A DNA stretch of 64,000 nt from Azonexus hydrophilus (GTDB lineage: Bacteria; Pseudomonadota; Gammaproteobacteria; Burkholderiales; Rhodocyclaceae). Location of the stretch: contig NZ_CAJHOB010000002.1 of assembly GCF_905120355.1 (NCBI RefSeq), positions 209,205 to 273,204 of the forward strand, given 5' to 3'. Made by a program: the position numbers and the translations under genes. Shown here one piece after another: positions 28,309-36,557 of the stretch (position 1 is its first letter; each line of letters opens with the position of its first letter). The notes below the pieces were generated by a model that worked only from the letters and a program-made list of their open reading frames with translations, ran no database searches and was not told the origin of the DNA.

Positions 28309-30261
28309 CAGACCGCGCAGAAGGCGCTCTTCAGCAGCGGCAACCGTGGCGGGGCTGCCCAGGAGTACGGCAATGTCACCTTCTTCGAGCAAGGTGTCAG
28401 GGGCTGGCTCCATGGCCCGTATGCCGCGGCGGCGGATGGCGGTGATTTCGCAGCCCAGACTGTCCAGCTGCAATTCGTTCAGGCGGTGACCGATGCCCCA
28501 GGCGCCAGTGCTCAGCCAGACCGAATGCAGGCGTGGTTGTTCGCTGCTCTCGATGTCGCGGTCACTCATGCCCCGGTAAAAGCCGCGTAACAATCGGTAG
28601 CGCTGGGCCCTGACCTGGCGTACCCGTTTCAGGACCCGGTTGATCGGCACGCCGACCAGCGCCAGTGCGTGTGAGGCGATCATCAGACTGGCTTCCAGGG
28701 TTTCCGGCACCACCTCGGCGGCGCCGGCACGGATCAGGCGGGCCATGTCCTTTTCGTCCGCCGTGCGAACAACCACCGGGAGTTCCGGCCGCAGTTGCTG
28801 CACGTGGTGCAGGACTTTTTCCGACAAGGCCGTGTCGCTGACTGTCACCACCACCACGCTGGCCCGCTGCAGCCCTGCTGCCAGCAGAGCTTCCTTGCGT
28901 CCGGCATCGCCAAAGACCACGCTTTCGCCGCCAGCAGCCGCTTCGCGTACCCGGTCCGGGTCCAGGTCCAGAGCGATGCTCTGGACGCCTTCTTCGGCTA
29001 GGAAACGTGCCATGTACTGGCCGTTGCGACCAAAACCGCAGAGGATGGCGTGTTTTTCCGAATTCATCGACTGTGCGGCAATCTGCGTCAGGTGCATGGA
29101 GCGGGTCAGCCACTCGCTCGCCACGAAGCGCAGGACCAGACGTTCCGAGTACTGGACAATGAAAGGGGCGAGCAGCATCGATAGCACCAGGGCCGTAAGC
29201 ACGACCTGCTCGACATTTTTGGGCAGTCTGGCAATTTCACCCAGCAGCACGAAGCCGAATTCGCCACCGGCACATAGCCATAGGGCCGAGCGGATCGAAT
29301 TGGCCGGACTGGTCCGGGCGCGCCAGGCGAGTAGGCCGACGATCAGAGCCTTGGTCAGCAGTAACAGCGCAAGTACCAACAGCACCTGCCACCACAGGTC
29401 AAACAGGATGTGCATGTCGAGTTTGACGCCGATGGTGACGAAAAACAGCCCCATCAACACATCGCGGAACGGCTTGATGTCCTCTTCCACCTGCAGGCGG
29501 AATTCCGTTTCTGCGATCAGCATGCCGGCGACAAAGGCGCCCAGCGCCAGCGACAGGCCTGCCAGTTCGGTCAGGGTGGCCATGGCCAGCGTGATCAGCA
29601 GCACGTTGAGGACGAATACCTCGGCCGATTTGGCGCGCGCCACCAGATGAAACCATTTGCGCATCAGTTTCTGGCCAAATACCAGAATCAGGGCCAGCAC
29701 GGCGATGGCTTTGAGGATTGCGATGCCCATCAGGATGGCCAGTTTTTCCGGCGGCTGGGTCAGGGCCGGTAGCAGTACTAGCAAGGGAACAACCGCCAGA
29801 TCCTGGAACAGCAGCACGCCAATCACCTGGCGGCCATGCACAGCGTCAAGCTCCATCCGCTCGGCCAGCAATTTGGTCAGCACGGCGGTGGAAGACATGG
29901 CGAGTACAGCCCCCAGTGCGATGCCCAGCTGCCAGCCGAAGCCGAACAACAGGGTGATGCCCATGCCGGCCAGCATGGTGATCAGCACCTGCAACAGCCC
30001 GAGGCCGAATACGATGCGCTTCATGGCATACAGCTTGGAGAGCGAAAACTCCAGGCCGATCGAGAACATGAGGAACACCACCCCGAATTCGGCCAGCGCC
30101 GTCAGACGCTTGATGTCGGTCATCAGGTTGAGCGCATGTGGGCCAATGATGCTGCCTACAGCGAGATAACCCAGCACCGGTGGCAGGTTGAATCGGCGAA
30201 ACAGGACGACGGCAAAAACCGAGGCTCCCAGCAGAAGCAAAACAAGGGATAGTGCGCTCAA
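28291..30261 (-). CDS. Kef-type monovalent cation:proton antiporter (CPA2) with TrkA-N domain
   Basis: The 656-residue protein has 12 or 13 membrane helices (about 1-385) of the Na+/H+ exchanger superfamily, including GVVFLMFSIGLEFSLSKL and LFQDLAVVPLLVLLP, a cytoplasmic TrkA-N/RCK nucleotide-binding domain (LCGFGRNGQYMARFL, about 410-525) and a TrkA-C domain (about 575-655). It probably exports potassium in exchange for protons under NAD(H) or glutathione-adduct control; no KefF/KefG partner is adjacent. It is divergent from kdsD. Confidence 0.9.
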   Translation of the reverse strand: MSALSLVLLLLGASVFAVVLFRRFNLPPVLGYLAVGSIIGPHALNLMTDIKRLTALAEFGVVFLMFSIGLEFSLSKLYAMKRIVFGLGLLQVLITMLAGMGITLLFGFGWQLGIALGAVLAMSSTAVLTKLLAERMELDAVHGRQVIGVLLFQDLAVVPLLVLLPALTQPPEKLAILMGIAILKAIAVLALILVFGQKLMRKWFHLVARAKSAEVFVLNVLLITLAMATLTELAGLSLALGAFVAGMLIAETEFRLQVEEDIKPFRDVLMGLFFVTIGVKLDMHILFDLWWQVLLVLALLLLTKALIVGLLAWRARTSPANSIRSALWLCAGGEFGFVLLGEIARLPKNVEQVVLTALVLSMLLAPFIVQYSERLVLRFVASEWLTRSMHLTQIAAQSMNSEKHAILCGFGRNGQYMARFLAEEGVQSIALDLDPDRVREAAAGGESVVFGDAGRKEALLAAGLQRASVVVVTVSDTALSEKVLHHVQQLRPELPVVVRTADEKDMARLIRAGAAEVVPETLEASLMIASHALALVGVPINRVLKRVRQVRAQRYRLLRGFYRGMSDRDIESSEQPRLHSVWLSTGAWGIGHRLNELQLDSLGCEITAIRRRGIRAMEPAPDTLLEEGDIAVLLGSPATVAAAEERLLRGLSKDFA

Positions 30262-30314
30262 AGCGGGCTTCTTGAAGTCAGGTATACTTGCACGATGATA
30301 CTCGCTGCCTTGTC

Positions 30315-31313
30315 ATGAAACCAAGACCGTCCTCCACCAATTTTTCCGCTCAGCGTGCCCAGCAGCTGGGAAAGCAGACGCTGGACATTGAAGCGGCTGC
30401 CATCAGTGCCCTTAAGGCTCGTATCAATGATGACTTTTCCCGTGCCGTCGAGTGCATCCTGACCAGCCGTGGTCGCGTCATCGTGAGTGGTATGGGCAAG
30501 TCCGGCCATGTCGCCCGCAAGATCGCCGCGACGCTGGCTAGTACCGGGACGCCGGCCTATTTTGTGCATCCGGCCGAGGCCAGCCACGGCGATCTCGGCA
30601 TGATTACCCGCGACGACGTGTTTCTGGCACTCTCCAATTCCGGCGAGTCAGACGAACTGCTCAACATTCTGCCCTCGCTGAAACGGCAGGGGGCGACCCT
30701 GATTGCCCTGACCGGGGTGCCGACATCCACCCTGGCGCGCGAAGCCGATATTCATCTCGATGCTGGCGTGGCGCAGGAGGCCTGCCCGCTCAATCTGGCC
30801 CCGACGGCCAGCACCACCGCGGCTCTGGCGCTGGGTGACGCTTTGGCAGTAGCGCTGCTCGACGCGCGCGGTTTTGGCGCCGAGGATTTTGCCCGCTCGC
30901 ATCCAGGTGGTTCGTTGGGGCGACGGCTGCTCACGCATGTGCGGGATGTCATGCGTGCAGGCGATGCCGTGCCGGTGATTCATGCCGCGGCGCCGTTGAG
31001 CGAGGCCATCGTCAGTCTATCAGCCGGCGGACTCGGGTTTGTTGCCATCGTCGATGCGGATATGCGGCCGCAAGGCATCTTCACCGACGGTGACCTGCGC
31101 CGCGCCTTCGCTCGCGGGCTGGAACTGAATGGCAGGCGCATCGGCGAGTTGATGCACCCGCAGCCGGCCAGCATTCACCCCGATCGCCTGGCGGTGGAAG
31201 CGGTCGAAATCATGGAACAGAAGCGCATCAATGGCCTTCTGGTCTGTGCCGATGATGGGCGTTTGTGCGGGGCGCTCAACATGCACGATCTTTTTGCGGC
31301 CAAAGTGATCTGA
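30315..31313 (+). CDS. kdsD: Arabinose-5-phosphate isomerase KdsD
   Basis: KdsD converts ribulose 5-phosphate to arabinose 5-phosphate, the precursor of the LPS sugar Kdo. The 332-residue protein has a SIS domain (VIVSGMGKSGHVARKIAATL; ALSNSGESDELL) and two C-terminal CBS domains (FTDGDLRRAF; INGLLVCADDGRLCGALNMHDL). The start at 30315 fits the family length. It normally precedes kdsC-lptCAB, but here lptC begins 31 bp downstream. Confidence 0.93.
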   Translation: MKPRPSSTNFSAQRAQQLGKQTLDIEAAAISALKARINDDFSRAVECILTSRGRVIVSGMGKSGHVARKIAATLASTGTPAYFVHPAEASHGDLGMITRDDVFLALSNSGESDELLNILPSLKRQGATLIALTGVPTSTLAREADIHLDAGVAQEACPLNLAPTASTTAALALGDALAVALLDARGFGAEDFARSHPGGSLGRRLLTHVRDVMRAGDAVPVIHAAAPLSEAIVSLSAGGLGFVAIVDADMRPQGIFTDGDLRRAFARGLELNGRRIGELMHPQPASIHPDRLAVEAVEIMEQKRINGLLVCADDGRLCGALNMHDLFAAKVI

Positions 31314-31351
31314 TGTCGTCCGCTGCGCCTGAAATTGACTTGCCATGCTGA
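31313..31351 (+). pseudogene. 12-codon ORF at the expected place of kdsC (possible deletion remnant)
   Basis: The ORF MSSAAPEIDLPC starts on the kdsD stop (TGATG) and ends overlapping the lptC start. Such overlaps are what one expects for the two ends of a kdsC gene whose interior has been lost. It could equally be a coupling ORF that carries ribosomes from kdsD to lptC. There is no conserved sequence to decide. Confidence 0.3.
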
Positions 31352-31929
31352 AACATCACAGCGGTCAACTTTTTCCTATTGCGCTGCTGGCTTTGGTTGC
31401 GGCGCTTACTTACTGGCTGGATGTGCGCCTGGCGCCAAAGGCGGAGCGCCCTGACTGGCGTCAGGAGCATCGCCCGGACACGATTGTCGACGATTTTGAA
31501 ATCCGTCGGCTCAATGCCGAAGGCGTGCTGCAATACCGTTTGAAGGCGCCGCATCTGGTGCATTACCCGGATGATGACAGTGCCGAGGTCACGACGCCGC
31601 ACATTACCCTCTACCGTCCGAGCGGCGCACCGCTGACGCTGCTTGGCCAGATGGCGCACGTCAGTGCCAAGGGAGAGAAGGTTTTTTTTCCGGGGCAGGT
31701 TGACATTGACCGAGCCGCCAGCCCGGACAACCAGGCATTGACTGCCCGTACCTCCGATCTGACGGTGTTGCCAGAGGAAGGGCTGGCAAGCACCGATCAA
31801 CATGTATTCATGACGCTGGGCGCTTCGGAGCTGCAAGGCATCGGCGCCCGTATTGACAACAAGGCCCAGACCTTCGAACTGCTTGCGAATGTTACTGGCC
31901 GCTATGTCGCCCAGAAAGCTGCTCCATGA
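31345..31929 (+). CDS. lptC: LPS export protein LptC
   Basis: LptC is the bitopic inner-membrane protein that receives LPS from LptB2FG and passes it to LptA. The 194-residue protein has one N-terminal helix (LFPIALLALVAALTYWL) and the LptC jellyroll pattern (DFEIRRLNAEGVLQYRLKAP; HITLYRPSG; GQVDIDR). It overlaps lptA by 4 bp. Confidence 0.92.
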   Translation: MLKHHSGQLFPIALLALVAALTYWLDVRLAPKAERPDWRQEHRPDTIVDDFEIRRLNAEGVLQYRLKAPHLVHYPDDDSAEVTTPHITLYRPSGAPLTLLGQMAHVSAKGEKVFFPGQVDIDRAASPDNQALTARTSDLTVLPEEGLASTDQHVFMTLGASELQGIGARIDNKAQTFELLANVTGRYVAQKAAP

Positions 31930-32540
31930 CGTTCCGCCATTTCACACTGTTTCTTGCTCTGGCCCTGGTTTCTACTCCAGGGGTTGCCGAAAAGGCTGAC
32001 CGAGAGAAGCCCATGCTGCTCGAAGCCAGCAAAATTTCAATTGATGATCTGAAAAAAGTGCAGATTCTCGAGGGTGATGTCGTGATCACCAAGGGCACCA
32101 TGGTTCTGAAAGCCGCCCGCGTCGTCGTCACCGAGGATGCCTATGGATTCCAGAAGGGTGTGGCTTTCGCTGCGCCGGGCAGTAAGGCTACTTTCCGTCA
32201 GAAGCGCGAAGGGCGGGACGACTATATCGAAGGCGAGGCCGAGCGTATTGAGTACGACACCCGCACCGAGATTGCAGAGCTTTTTCACCGCGCCTGGATA
32301 CGTAGTGGTGAGGACGAATTGCGCGGCGATTACGTCTGGTATGACGCACTGAACGAGAAATATCTTGCCAGCGCTGCGCCGGCAGGTGATTCCACCGCGT
32401 CGCCAGCGCGGGTGCGCGCCATCATCCAGCCGAAGGGCAAGGGGGCTGCGCCGGTGGTGGAAAAACGCGGCGAACAGCTCGAGCTGCGTGGTGCCCAGGG
32501 GATTTCTACCGAATTCGATCCAGGGCCTGCAGGGCGCTGA
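31926..32540 (+). CDS. lptA: LPS transport periplasmic protein LptA
   Basis: LptA forms the periplasmic bridge for LPS. The 204-residue protein has a signal peptide (LFLALALVSTPGVAE) and the OstA-like fold (ILEGDVVITKGTMVLKAARV; GEAERIEYDTRTEIAELF). Its C-terminal tail after residue 150 is low-complexity and basic. The usual next genes, lptB and rpoN, are not here; the phasin promoter starts within 50 bp of the stop. Confidence 0.92.
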   Translation: MTFRHFTLFLALALVSTPGVAEKADREKPMLLEASKISIDDLKKVQILEGDVVITKGTMVLKAARVVVTEDAYGFQKGVAFAAPGSKATFRQKREGRDDYIEGEAERIEYDTRTEIAELFHRAWIRSGEDELRGDYVWYDALNEKYLASAAPAGDSTASPARVRAIIQPKGKGAAPVVEKRGEQLELRGAQGISTEFDPGPAGR

Positions 32541-32559
32541 TTTTCAAGGTTTTCATCCC

Positions 32560-32578
32560 TTTTGTGCGGCGCACAAAA
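32560..32578. promoter_or_regulatory. Palindrome upstream of the phasin promoter, candidate PhaR operator
   Basis: TTTTGTGC-GGC-GCACAAAA is a perfect 8-bp inverted repeat ending 5 bp before the -35 box. Its core TGC-N3-GCA resembles the sites bound by the PHA-responsive repressor PhaR in other bacteria. A second TGC-N3-GCA lies at 32621-32629. The assignment is inference. Confidence 0.45.
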
Positions 32579-32583
32579 AATGC

Positions 32584-32611
32584 TTGACATACCCTTTTTG
32601 CTGCCTATAAT
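32584..32611 (+). promoter_or_regulatory. Perfect-consensus sigma70 promoter of the phasin gene
   Basis: TTGACA (32584-32589) and TATAAT (32606-32611) match the consensus exactly with a 16-bp spacer. The predicted start is near 32618, giving an 80-base leader. Such a strong promoter fits an abundant granule protein, and implies it must be repressed when no PHA is present. Confidence 0.85.
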
Positions 32612-32620
32612 TCGGAATGA

Positions 32621-32629
32621 TGCAGCGCA
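32621..32629. promoter_or_regulatory. Second TGC-N3-GCA box at the phasin transcription start
   Basis: TGCAGCGCA overlaps the expected start region of the message, where a bound repressor would block initiation. Together with the 32560-32578 palindrome it brackets the promoter. Confidence 0.35.
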
Positions 32630-32697
32630 GCAATCGATGGTGAGACGCGGTCGCGCTGTTCAAAATTTCACCTTCCGCATCATTTTTGGAGACCACC

Positions 32698-33252
32698 ATG
32701 ATCAAGACCCCGGAACAATTCGCTGCCGCCAACAAGGCTACTGTCGATTCCCTGCTCTCGCTGGCCAATAGCGCACTGGCATCTGCCGAGCGTATCGCTG
32801 CCCTCAATCTCAACACCGCCCGTTCGCTGGTGGAAGATTCGGTTTCCAGCGCCAAGGCCCTGATGGGTGCCAAGGATGTACAGGAAGCCCTGTCGATCCA
32901 GGCATCGCTGGCCCAGCCGAACGTCGAGAAGGCCGTTGCCTATTCGCGTAGCGTGTATGAGATTTCGGCCCAGACCCAGGAAGAGCTGGCCAAGATGGTC
33001 GAGGCTCAGTATGCCGAGTTCCAGAAGTCCGTCGCTGGTCTGCTGGATCAGGCTGCCAAATCGGCACCGGCGGGTTCTGATGTGGCTGTTGCTGCAGTCA
33101 AGAGCGCCATCGCTGCCGCCAATTCGGCATTTGACAACATGAACAAGGCAGCCAAGCAAGTTGCCGAGATCACTGAAGCGAACGTTGCTGCCGCGACCAA
33201 CGCAACCGTCAAGGCCGTAGGTGCCACCGCGGCAACGGCCAAGAAGAAGTAA
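32698..33252 (+). CDS. phaP: Phasin, PHA granule-associated protein
   Basis: Phasins coat polyhydroxyalkanoate granules and control their number and size. The 184-residue alpha-helical protein fits the phasin_2 family (MIKTPEQFAAANKATVDSLL; ALNLNTARSLVEDS; YSRSVYEISAQTQEELAKMVE) and ends in an Ala/Thr/Lys tail. The start at 32698 follows GGAG by 7 bases. A second phasin gene lies 96 bp downstream. Confidence 0.93.
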   Translation: MIKTPEQFAAANKATVDSLLSLANSALASAERIAALNLNTARSLVEDSVSSAKALMGAKDVQEALSIQASLAQPNVEKAVAYSRSVYEISAQTQEELAKMVEAQYAEFQKSVAGLLDQAAKSAPAGSDVAVAAVKSAIAAANSAFDNMNKAAKQVAEITEANVAAATNATVKAVGATAATAKKK

Positions 33253-33272
33253 TACTGTTTCATGTTTGCTGA

Positions 33273-33299
33273 CAATACCCCTAATCTGCAGGGGTATTG
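33273..33299 (+). terminator. Hairpin between the two phasin genes
   Basis: CAATACCCC and GGGGTATTG pair over 9 bp around a nine-base loop, 20 bp after the first phasin stop. It lacks a T-run, so it may attenuate rather than stop transcription, or stabilise the first message. TATACT just after it could be the -10 of a separate promoter for the second phasin. Confidence 0.5.
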
Positions 33300-33348
33300 T
33301 TATACTACGTGCTTGATTTCACGACGGTAACACAGATAGGAGACAACC

Positions 33349-33918
33349 ATGTCCAGCCCGAATTTCGAACAAATTGCGTCTGCTCAAAAGGCCAACGCCG
33401 AGGTAATGACCGCTTTGTTGCGCACCGCCCTGAACGGGATGGAGCGCCTCACCGCCCTGAACATGGCGGCGACCCGCGATTTTCTCAACAGCTCGATGAG
33501 CAACACGCAGCGCCTGCTTGCGGCCAAGGATGCCAATGCCCTGGGCAAGCTGCAGAGCGATCTCGCCCAGCCGGGCATGGAAAAGCTGATGGATTATTCG
33601 CGCAGCATTTACGATCTGGTTTCGGACATGCAGAAGGAAGTGACTGCGGTGATCGAATCCCAGTACAGCACCTTCACCGCAAATGCCAATTCGGTTGTGG
33701 AAAAAGCCAAGAGCGCCACGCCTGTTGGCGGCGATGTGTTTGCGGCCGCCATGCAGTCGATGCTGGGTGCCTCCAATAAGGCCTTTGACCAGATGAATTC
33801 CATCGCCAAGCAACTGTCGAATATCGCCGAAGCGAATATCGAAGCGGCAGGCAAGGTAACCAGCACGGCCAAGCCCTCGGCAACGAGCGCTGCCGCGAAA
33901 AAGGGTGTTGCAAAGTAA
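33349..33918 (+). CDS. Phasin, second paralogue
   Basis: The 189-residue phasin_2 protein resembles its upstream neighbour in layout (NFEQIASAQKANAEVMTALL; TALNMAATRDFLNSS; MDYSRSIYDLVSDMQKEVTAVIES; Ala/Lys-rich tail) but differs in most positions, so the pair is an old duplication. A strong ribosome site (AGGAGA) precedes the ATG, and a good terminator follows. Confidence 0.92.
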   Translation: MSSPNFEQIASAQKANAEVMTALLRTALNGMERLTALNMAATRDFLNSSMSNTQRLLAAKDANALGKLQSDLAQPGMEKLMDYSRSIYDLVSDMQKEVTAVIESQYSTFTANANSVVEKAKSATPVGGDVFAAAMQSMLGASNKAFDQMNSIAKQLSNIAEANIEAAGKVTSTAKPSATSAAAKKGVAK

Positions 33919-33937
33919 GCGCTCCACTTGGTTCAGA

Positions 33938-33965
33938 AAAACCGCGCGACAGGCGCGGTTTTTTG
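33938..33965 (+). terminator. Rho-independent terminator after the second phasin gene
   Basis: AAAACCGCGC and GCGCGGTTTT form a 10-bp stem around GACAG and run into a T-tract, 20 bp after the stop codon. Confidence 0.92.
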
Positions 33966-34061
33966 TTGCCTATTTTTCACATCGGGATATGGGCTCGTTG
34001 GGTGGCGAGGGGGAAGGGGATGTAAAATACGGTGTAAATCAACAGCAAAAAGGAGTCACCC

Positions 34062-34283
34062 ATGTTTCCAGAATATCGCGACCTGATCACCCAGTTGAAG
34101 ACCACGGATCGTCACTTTGTGAGTGTGTTCGACAAGCACAACGAACTCGATCAGCAGATCAAGAACATGGAGAGCCATATCGAATTAGGTACGCCCCATG
34201 AGATCGAAGTGTTGAAAAAGAAGAAATTGGCGCTGAAAGATGAGTTGTACGACATTTTGCGCAAGGCAGAAGCCGGCGCGTAA
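34062..34283 (+). CDS. YdcH/DUF465 family small protein
   Basis: The 73-residue helical hairpin protein fits the DUF465 (YdcH) family: PEYRDLITQLKTTDRHF, FDKHNELDQQIKNME, and EIEVLKKKKLALKDELYDIL near the C-terminus. The function of the family is unknown. It has a good ribosome site (AAAAAGGAG) and its own terminator, so it is monocistronic. Confidence 0.9.
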   Translation: MFPEYRDLITQLKTTDRHFVSVFDKHNELDQQIKNMESHIELGTPHEIEVLKKKKLALKDELYDILRKAEAGA

Positions 34284-34301
34284 CACTCTCTGGCGTCACA
34301 C

Positions 34302-34332
34302 AGCCGCACCCTGACCGGGTAGCGGCTTTTTT
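34302..34332 (+). terminator. Rho-independent terminator after ydcH
   Basis: AGCCGCACCC and the facing GGGT-A-GCGGCT pair with one bulged base and continue into six T. Confidence 0.85.
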
Positions 34333-34362
34333 CATGCCAGTTTTTGGCGTTGTTTTCTTGCT

Positions 34363-34425
34363 GCCGGAATTAAAAAGGGAAAACCGAAGTTTTCCCTTTT
34401 TAATTCCGGCCACCGGAGTGGCCGG
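34363..34425. terminator. Two nested strong hairpins between ydcH and actP
   Basis: Positions 34363-34384 and 34389-34410 are perfect 22-bp inverted repeats around CGAA, with A-rich and T-rich inner parts. CCGGCCAC (34406-34413) and GTGGCCGG (34418-34425) form a second perfect 8-bp stem around CGGA that shares bases with the first. They lie 18 bp after the actP stop and can terminate the minus-strand transcript; the two stems cannot form fully at once. Confidence 0.75.
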
Positions 34426-34443
34426 AGGTGTTGTGCTTCAGAC

Positions 34444-36165
34444 TTAGTGCGAGCTGGCGGAGGAGGCGCCGACACCAGTTTCGGCGCGGACTTCCTGATC
34501 CAGATACAGTTCCCGCTCCTTGCCTGCCTGCTCGCTGCTGTCCATGATGGAGAACAGCCAGATGCTGACGAAGGCGATGGTCATGGAGAACAGTGCCGGC
34601 GAGGTGTAGGGGAAGAGAGCGGAACCCTTTTCGTTACCCAGCACGGCTTCCCAGATGGCCGGCGAGACGACGGTCAGCGCGACCGAGGAGATCAGGCCGA
34701 GGAAACCGCCAATCACGGCACCCCTGGTCGTGCAGTTCTTCCACAGTACCGACATGAAGAGTACCGGGAAGTTGGCGGACGCTGCGATGGCGAAGGCCAT
34801 GCCGACCATGTAGGCGACGTTCTGCTTTTCGAAAGCGATCCCCAGGATCACCGAGCCAACACCCAGGCAGGCAGTGGTGATGCGGGAGACACGCAGTTCG
34901 GAAGCGGAGTCCGCCTTGCCTGCCTTGAACACCGTGGCGTACAGGTCGTGCGACACAGCGGAGGCACCGGACAGCGCCAGACCGGCAACCACGGCGAGGA
35001 TGGTGGCGAAGGCCACGGCCGAGATGAAGCCGAGGAAGACGTTACCACCGACAGCGTTGGCGACGTGGACCGCAGCCATGTTGCCGCCACCGATCAGCGC
35101 ACCGTTGGCATCCAGGTATTTGCCGTCCGGATCGCCCAGCACCATGGTGATGGCACCGAAACCGATGATGAAGATCAGGACGTAGAAATAGCCGATCCAG
35201 GTGGTGGCCCACATCACCGACTTGCGGGCTTCCTGCGCGTTCGGCACGGTGAAGAAGCGCATCAGGATGTGCGGCAGACCGGCAGTACCGAACATCAGGG
35301 CCATACCGAAGGAAATGGCCGAGATCGGATCCTTGATGAAACCACCTGGGCCCATGATGGCCAGCCCCATCTTGGCAGCTTCGGCTTCATCCTTGCCTGC
35401 CTTGGCGGCGAGCTGGGTCTTGACCTCAACAGCCTTGGCAAACAGCGCTTCCGGGCTGAAACCGTACTGCATGAGGACCATGAAGGCCATGAAGGTGACG
35501 CCCGACAGGAGCAGGACGGCCTTGATGATCTGTACCCAGGTGGTGGCAGTCATGCCGCCGAAGAGGACGTAGACCATCATCAGCACGCCGACGAGAACAA
35601 CCGCCATCCAGTACTCCAGGCCGAACAGTAGCTTGATCAGCTGGCCGGCACCGACCATTTGGGCGATGAGGTAGAAGGTCACCACGATCAGCGTGCCGGA
35701 AGCAGCAAAGGCACGGATCGGGGTCTGATTGAACCGGTAAGCGGCAACGTCGGCGAAAGTGAACTTGCCGAGGTTACGCAGACGTTCGGCCATCAGGAAC
35801 ATGATCACCGGCCAGCCGACCAGGAAGCCGATCGAGTAGATCAGGCCATCGTAGCCATTGGCCATGACGGCGGCTGAAATGCCGAGGAACGAGGCAGCCG
35901 ACATGTAGTCGCCGGCGATGGCCAGGCCGTTCTGGAAACCGGTGATGCCGCCGCCGGCGGTGTAGAAGTCAGCAGCCGACTTGGTCTTGGCGGCGGCCCA
36001 TTTGGTGATGTAGAGGGTGCCGGCAACGAAGGCGCCGAACATGATGATGGCGGTCCAGTTAGTCGCTTGTTTCTCGACCTGGCCAAGATCGCCACCAGCA
36101 GCCATGGCGCCGCCGGCCAGCGCCAGCAGCGCGATGGCGCCCAGATATTTGCTCAGATCGCGCAT
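34444..36165 (-). CDS. actP: Cation/acetate symporter ActP
   Basis: ActP takes up acetate and glycolate with sodium. The 573-residue SSF-family protein has a cleavable-looking N-terminus ([17 protein letters not shown]) and about 13 membrane helices, with [20 protein letters not shown] and [20 protein letters not shown]. It overlaps the upstream DUF485 gene by 1 bp, the conserved yjcH-actP pair. Acetate uptake fits the PHA genes nearby. Confidence 0.95.
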   Translation of the reverse strand: MRDLSKYLGAIALLALAGGAMAAGGDLGQVEKQATNWTAIIMFGAFVAGTLYITKWAAAKTKSAADFYTAGGGITGFQNGLAIAGDYMSAASFLGISAAVMANGYDGLIYSIGFLVGWPVIMFLMAERLRNLGKFTFADVAAYRFNQTPIRAFAASGTLIVVTFYLIAQMVGAGQLIKLLFGLEYWMAVVLVGVLMMVYVLFGGMTATTWVQIIKAVLLLSGVTFMAFMVLMQYGFSPEALFAKAVEVKTQLAAKAGKDEAEAAKMGLAIMGPGGFIKDPISAISFGMALMFGTAGLPHILMRFFTVPNAQEARKSVMWATTWIGYFYVLIFIIGFGAITMVLGDPDGKYLDANGALIGGGNMAAVHVANAVGGNVFLGFISAVAFATILAVVAGLALSGASAVSHDLYATVFKAGKADSASELRVSRITTACLGVGSVILGIAFEKQNVAYMVGMAFAIAASANFPVLFMSVLWKNCTTRGAVIGGFLGLISSVALTVVSPAIWEAVLGNEKGSALFPYTSPALFSMTIAFVSIWLFSIMDSSEQAGKERELYLDQEVRAETGVGASSASSH

Positions 36166-36473
36166 TACTGCACCTCCTTGATGATTTCGTTTTTCATCTT
36201 GTCGAATTCGCTGTTGGCGCGACGGACGTAGATGGCAGTAATGACGACTGTAAACACGATGACCCCCATGCCGATAGGCACGCCCAGGGTGGTGACGCCG
36301 GAGCTGCTCAGAGGCGTGGCCAGCAATTCCTTGTCAAAGGCGATCAGGCTGATGTAGCCGTAATAGACGATGAACATGATGATCGTCATGATCTTGCCGT
36401 AGCCGTTACGTGTTTTTACCAGGTGTTGGTATTTCGGGTTCGCTCGTATGCGAGCGTATACATCTTGTGACAT
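36165..36473 (-). CDS. DUF485 membrane protein (YjcH-like)
   Basis: The 102-residue protein has two membrane helices ([15 protein letters not shown] and [20 protein letters not shown]) and the family's [17 protein letters not shown] start and [12 protein letters not shown] end. DUF485 proteins are nearly always encoded just upstream of actP and probably assist it; the biochemical role is unclear. Confidence 0.92.
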   Translation of the reverse strand: MSQDVYARIRANPKYQHLVKTRNGYGKIMTIIMFIVYYGYISLIAFDKELLATPLSSSGVTTLGVPIGMGVIVFTVVITAIYVRRANSEFDKMKNEIIKEVQ

Positions 36474-36488
36474 GGTCTTCCTCCTCGT

Positions 36489-36518
36489 GGAAACGGTTAC
36501 ATTTGCGTAACGGTTTCC
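36489..36518. promoter_or_regulatory. Imperfect inverted repeat upstream of yjcH-actP
   Basis: GGAAACGGTTAC and GTAACGGTTTCC are inverted with one mismatch around ATTTGC, and also hold a direct repeat AACGGTT about 18 bp apart. It lies 16 bp before the yjcH start codon, so a bound regulator, possibly the response regulator encoded just upstream, could control the operon. Confidence 0.5.
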
Positions 36519-36557
36519 ATAATCCGTGAATCTGGCTTACAAATAACTTAAGAAAAC

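Noticed and set aside
31313..31351. Treating the 12-codon ORF as a functional peptide gene
   Set aside because: It is too short and its position is explained better by coupling or by a deletion remnant; kept only as a low-confidence entry.
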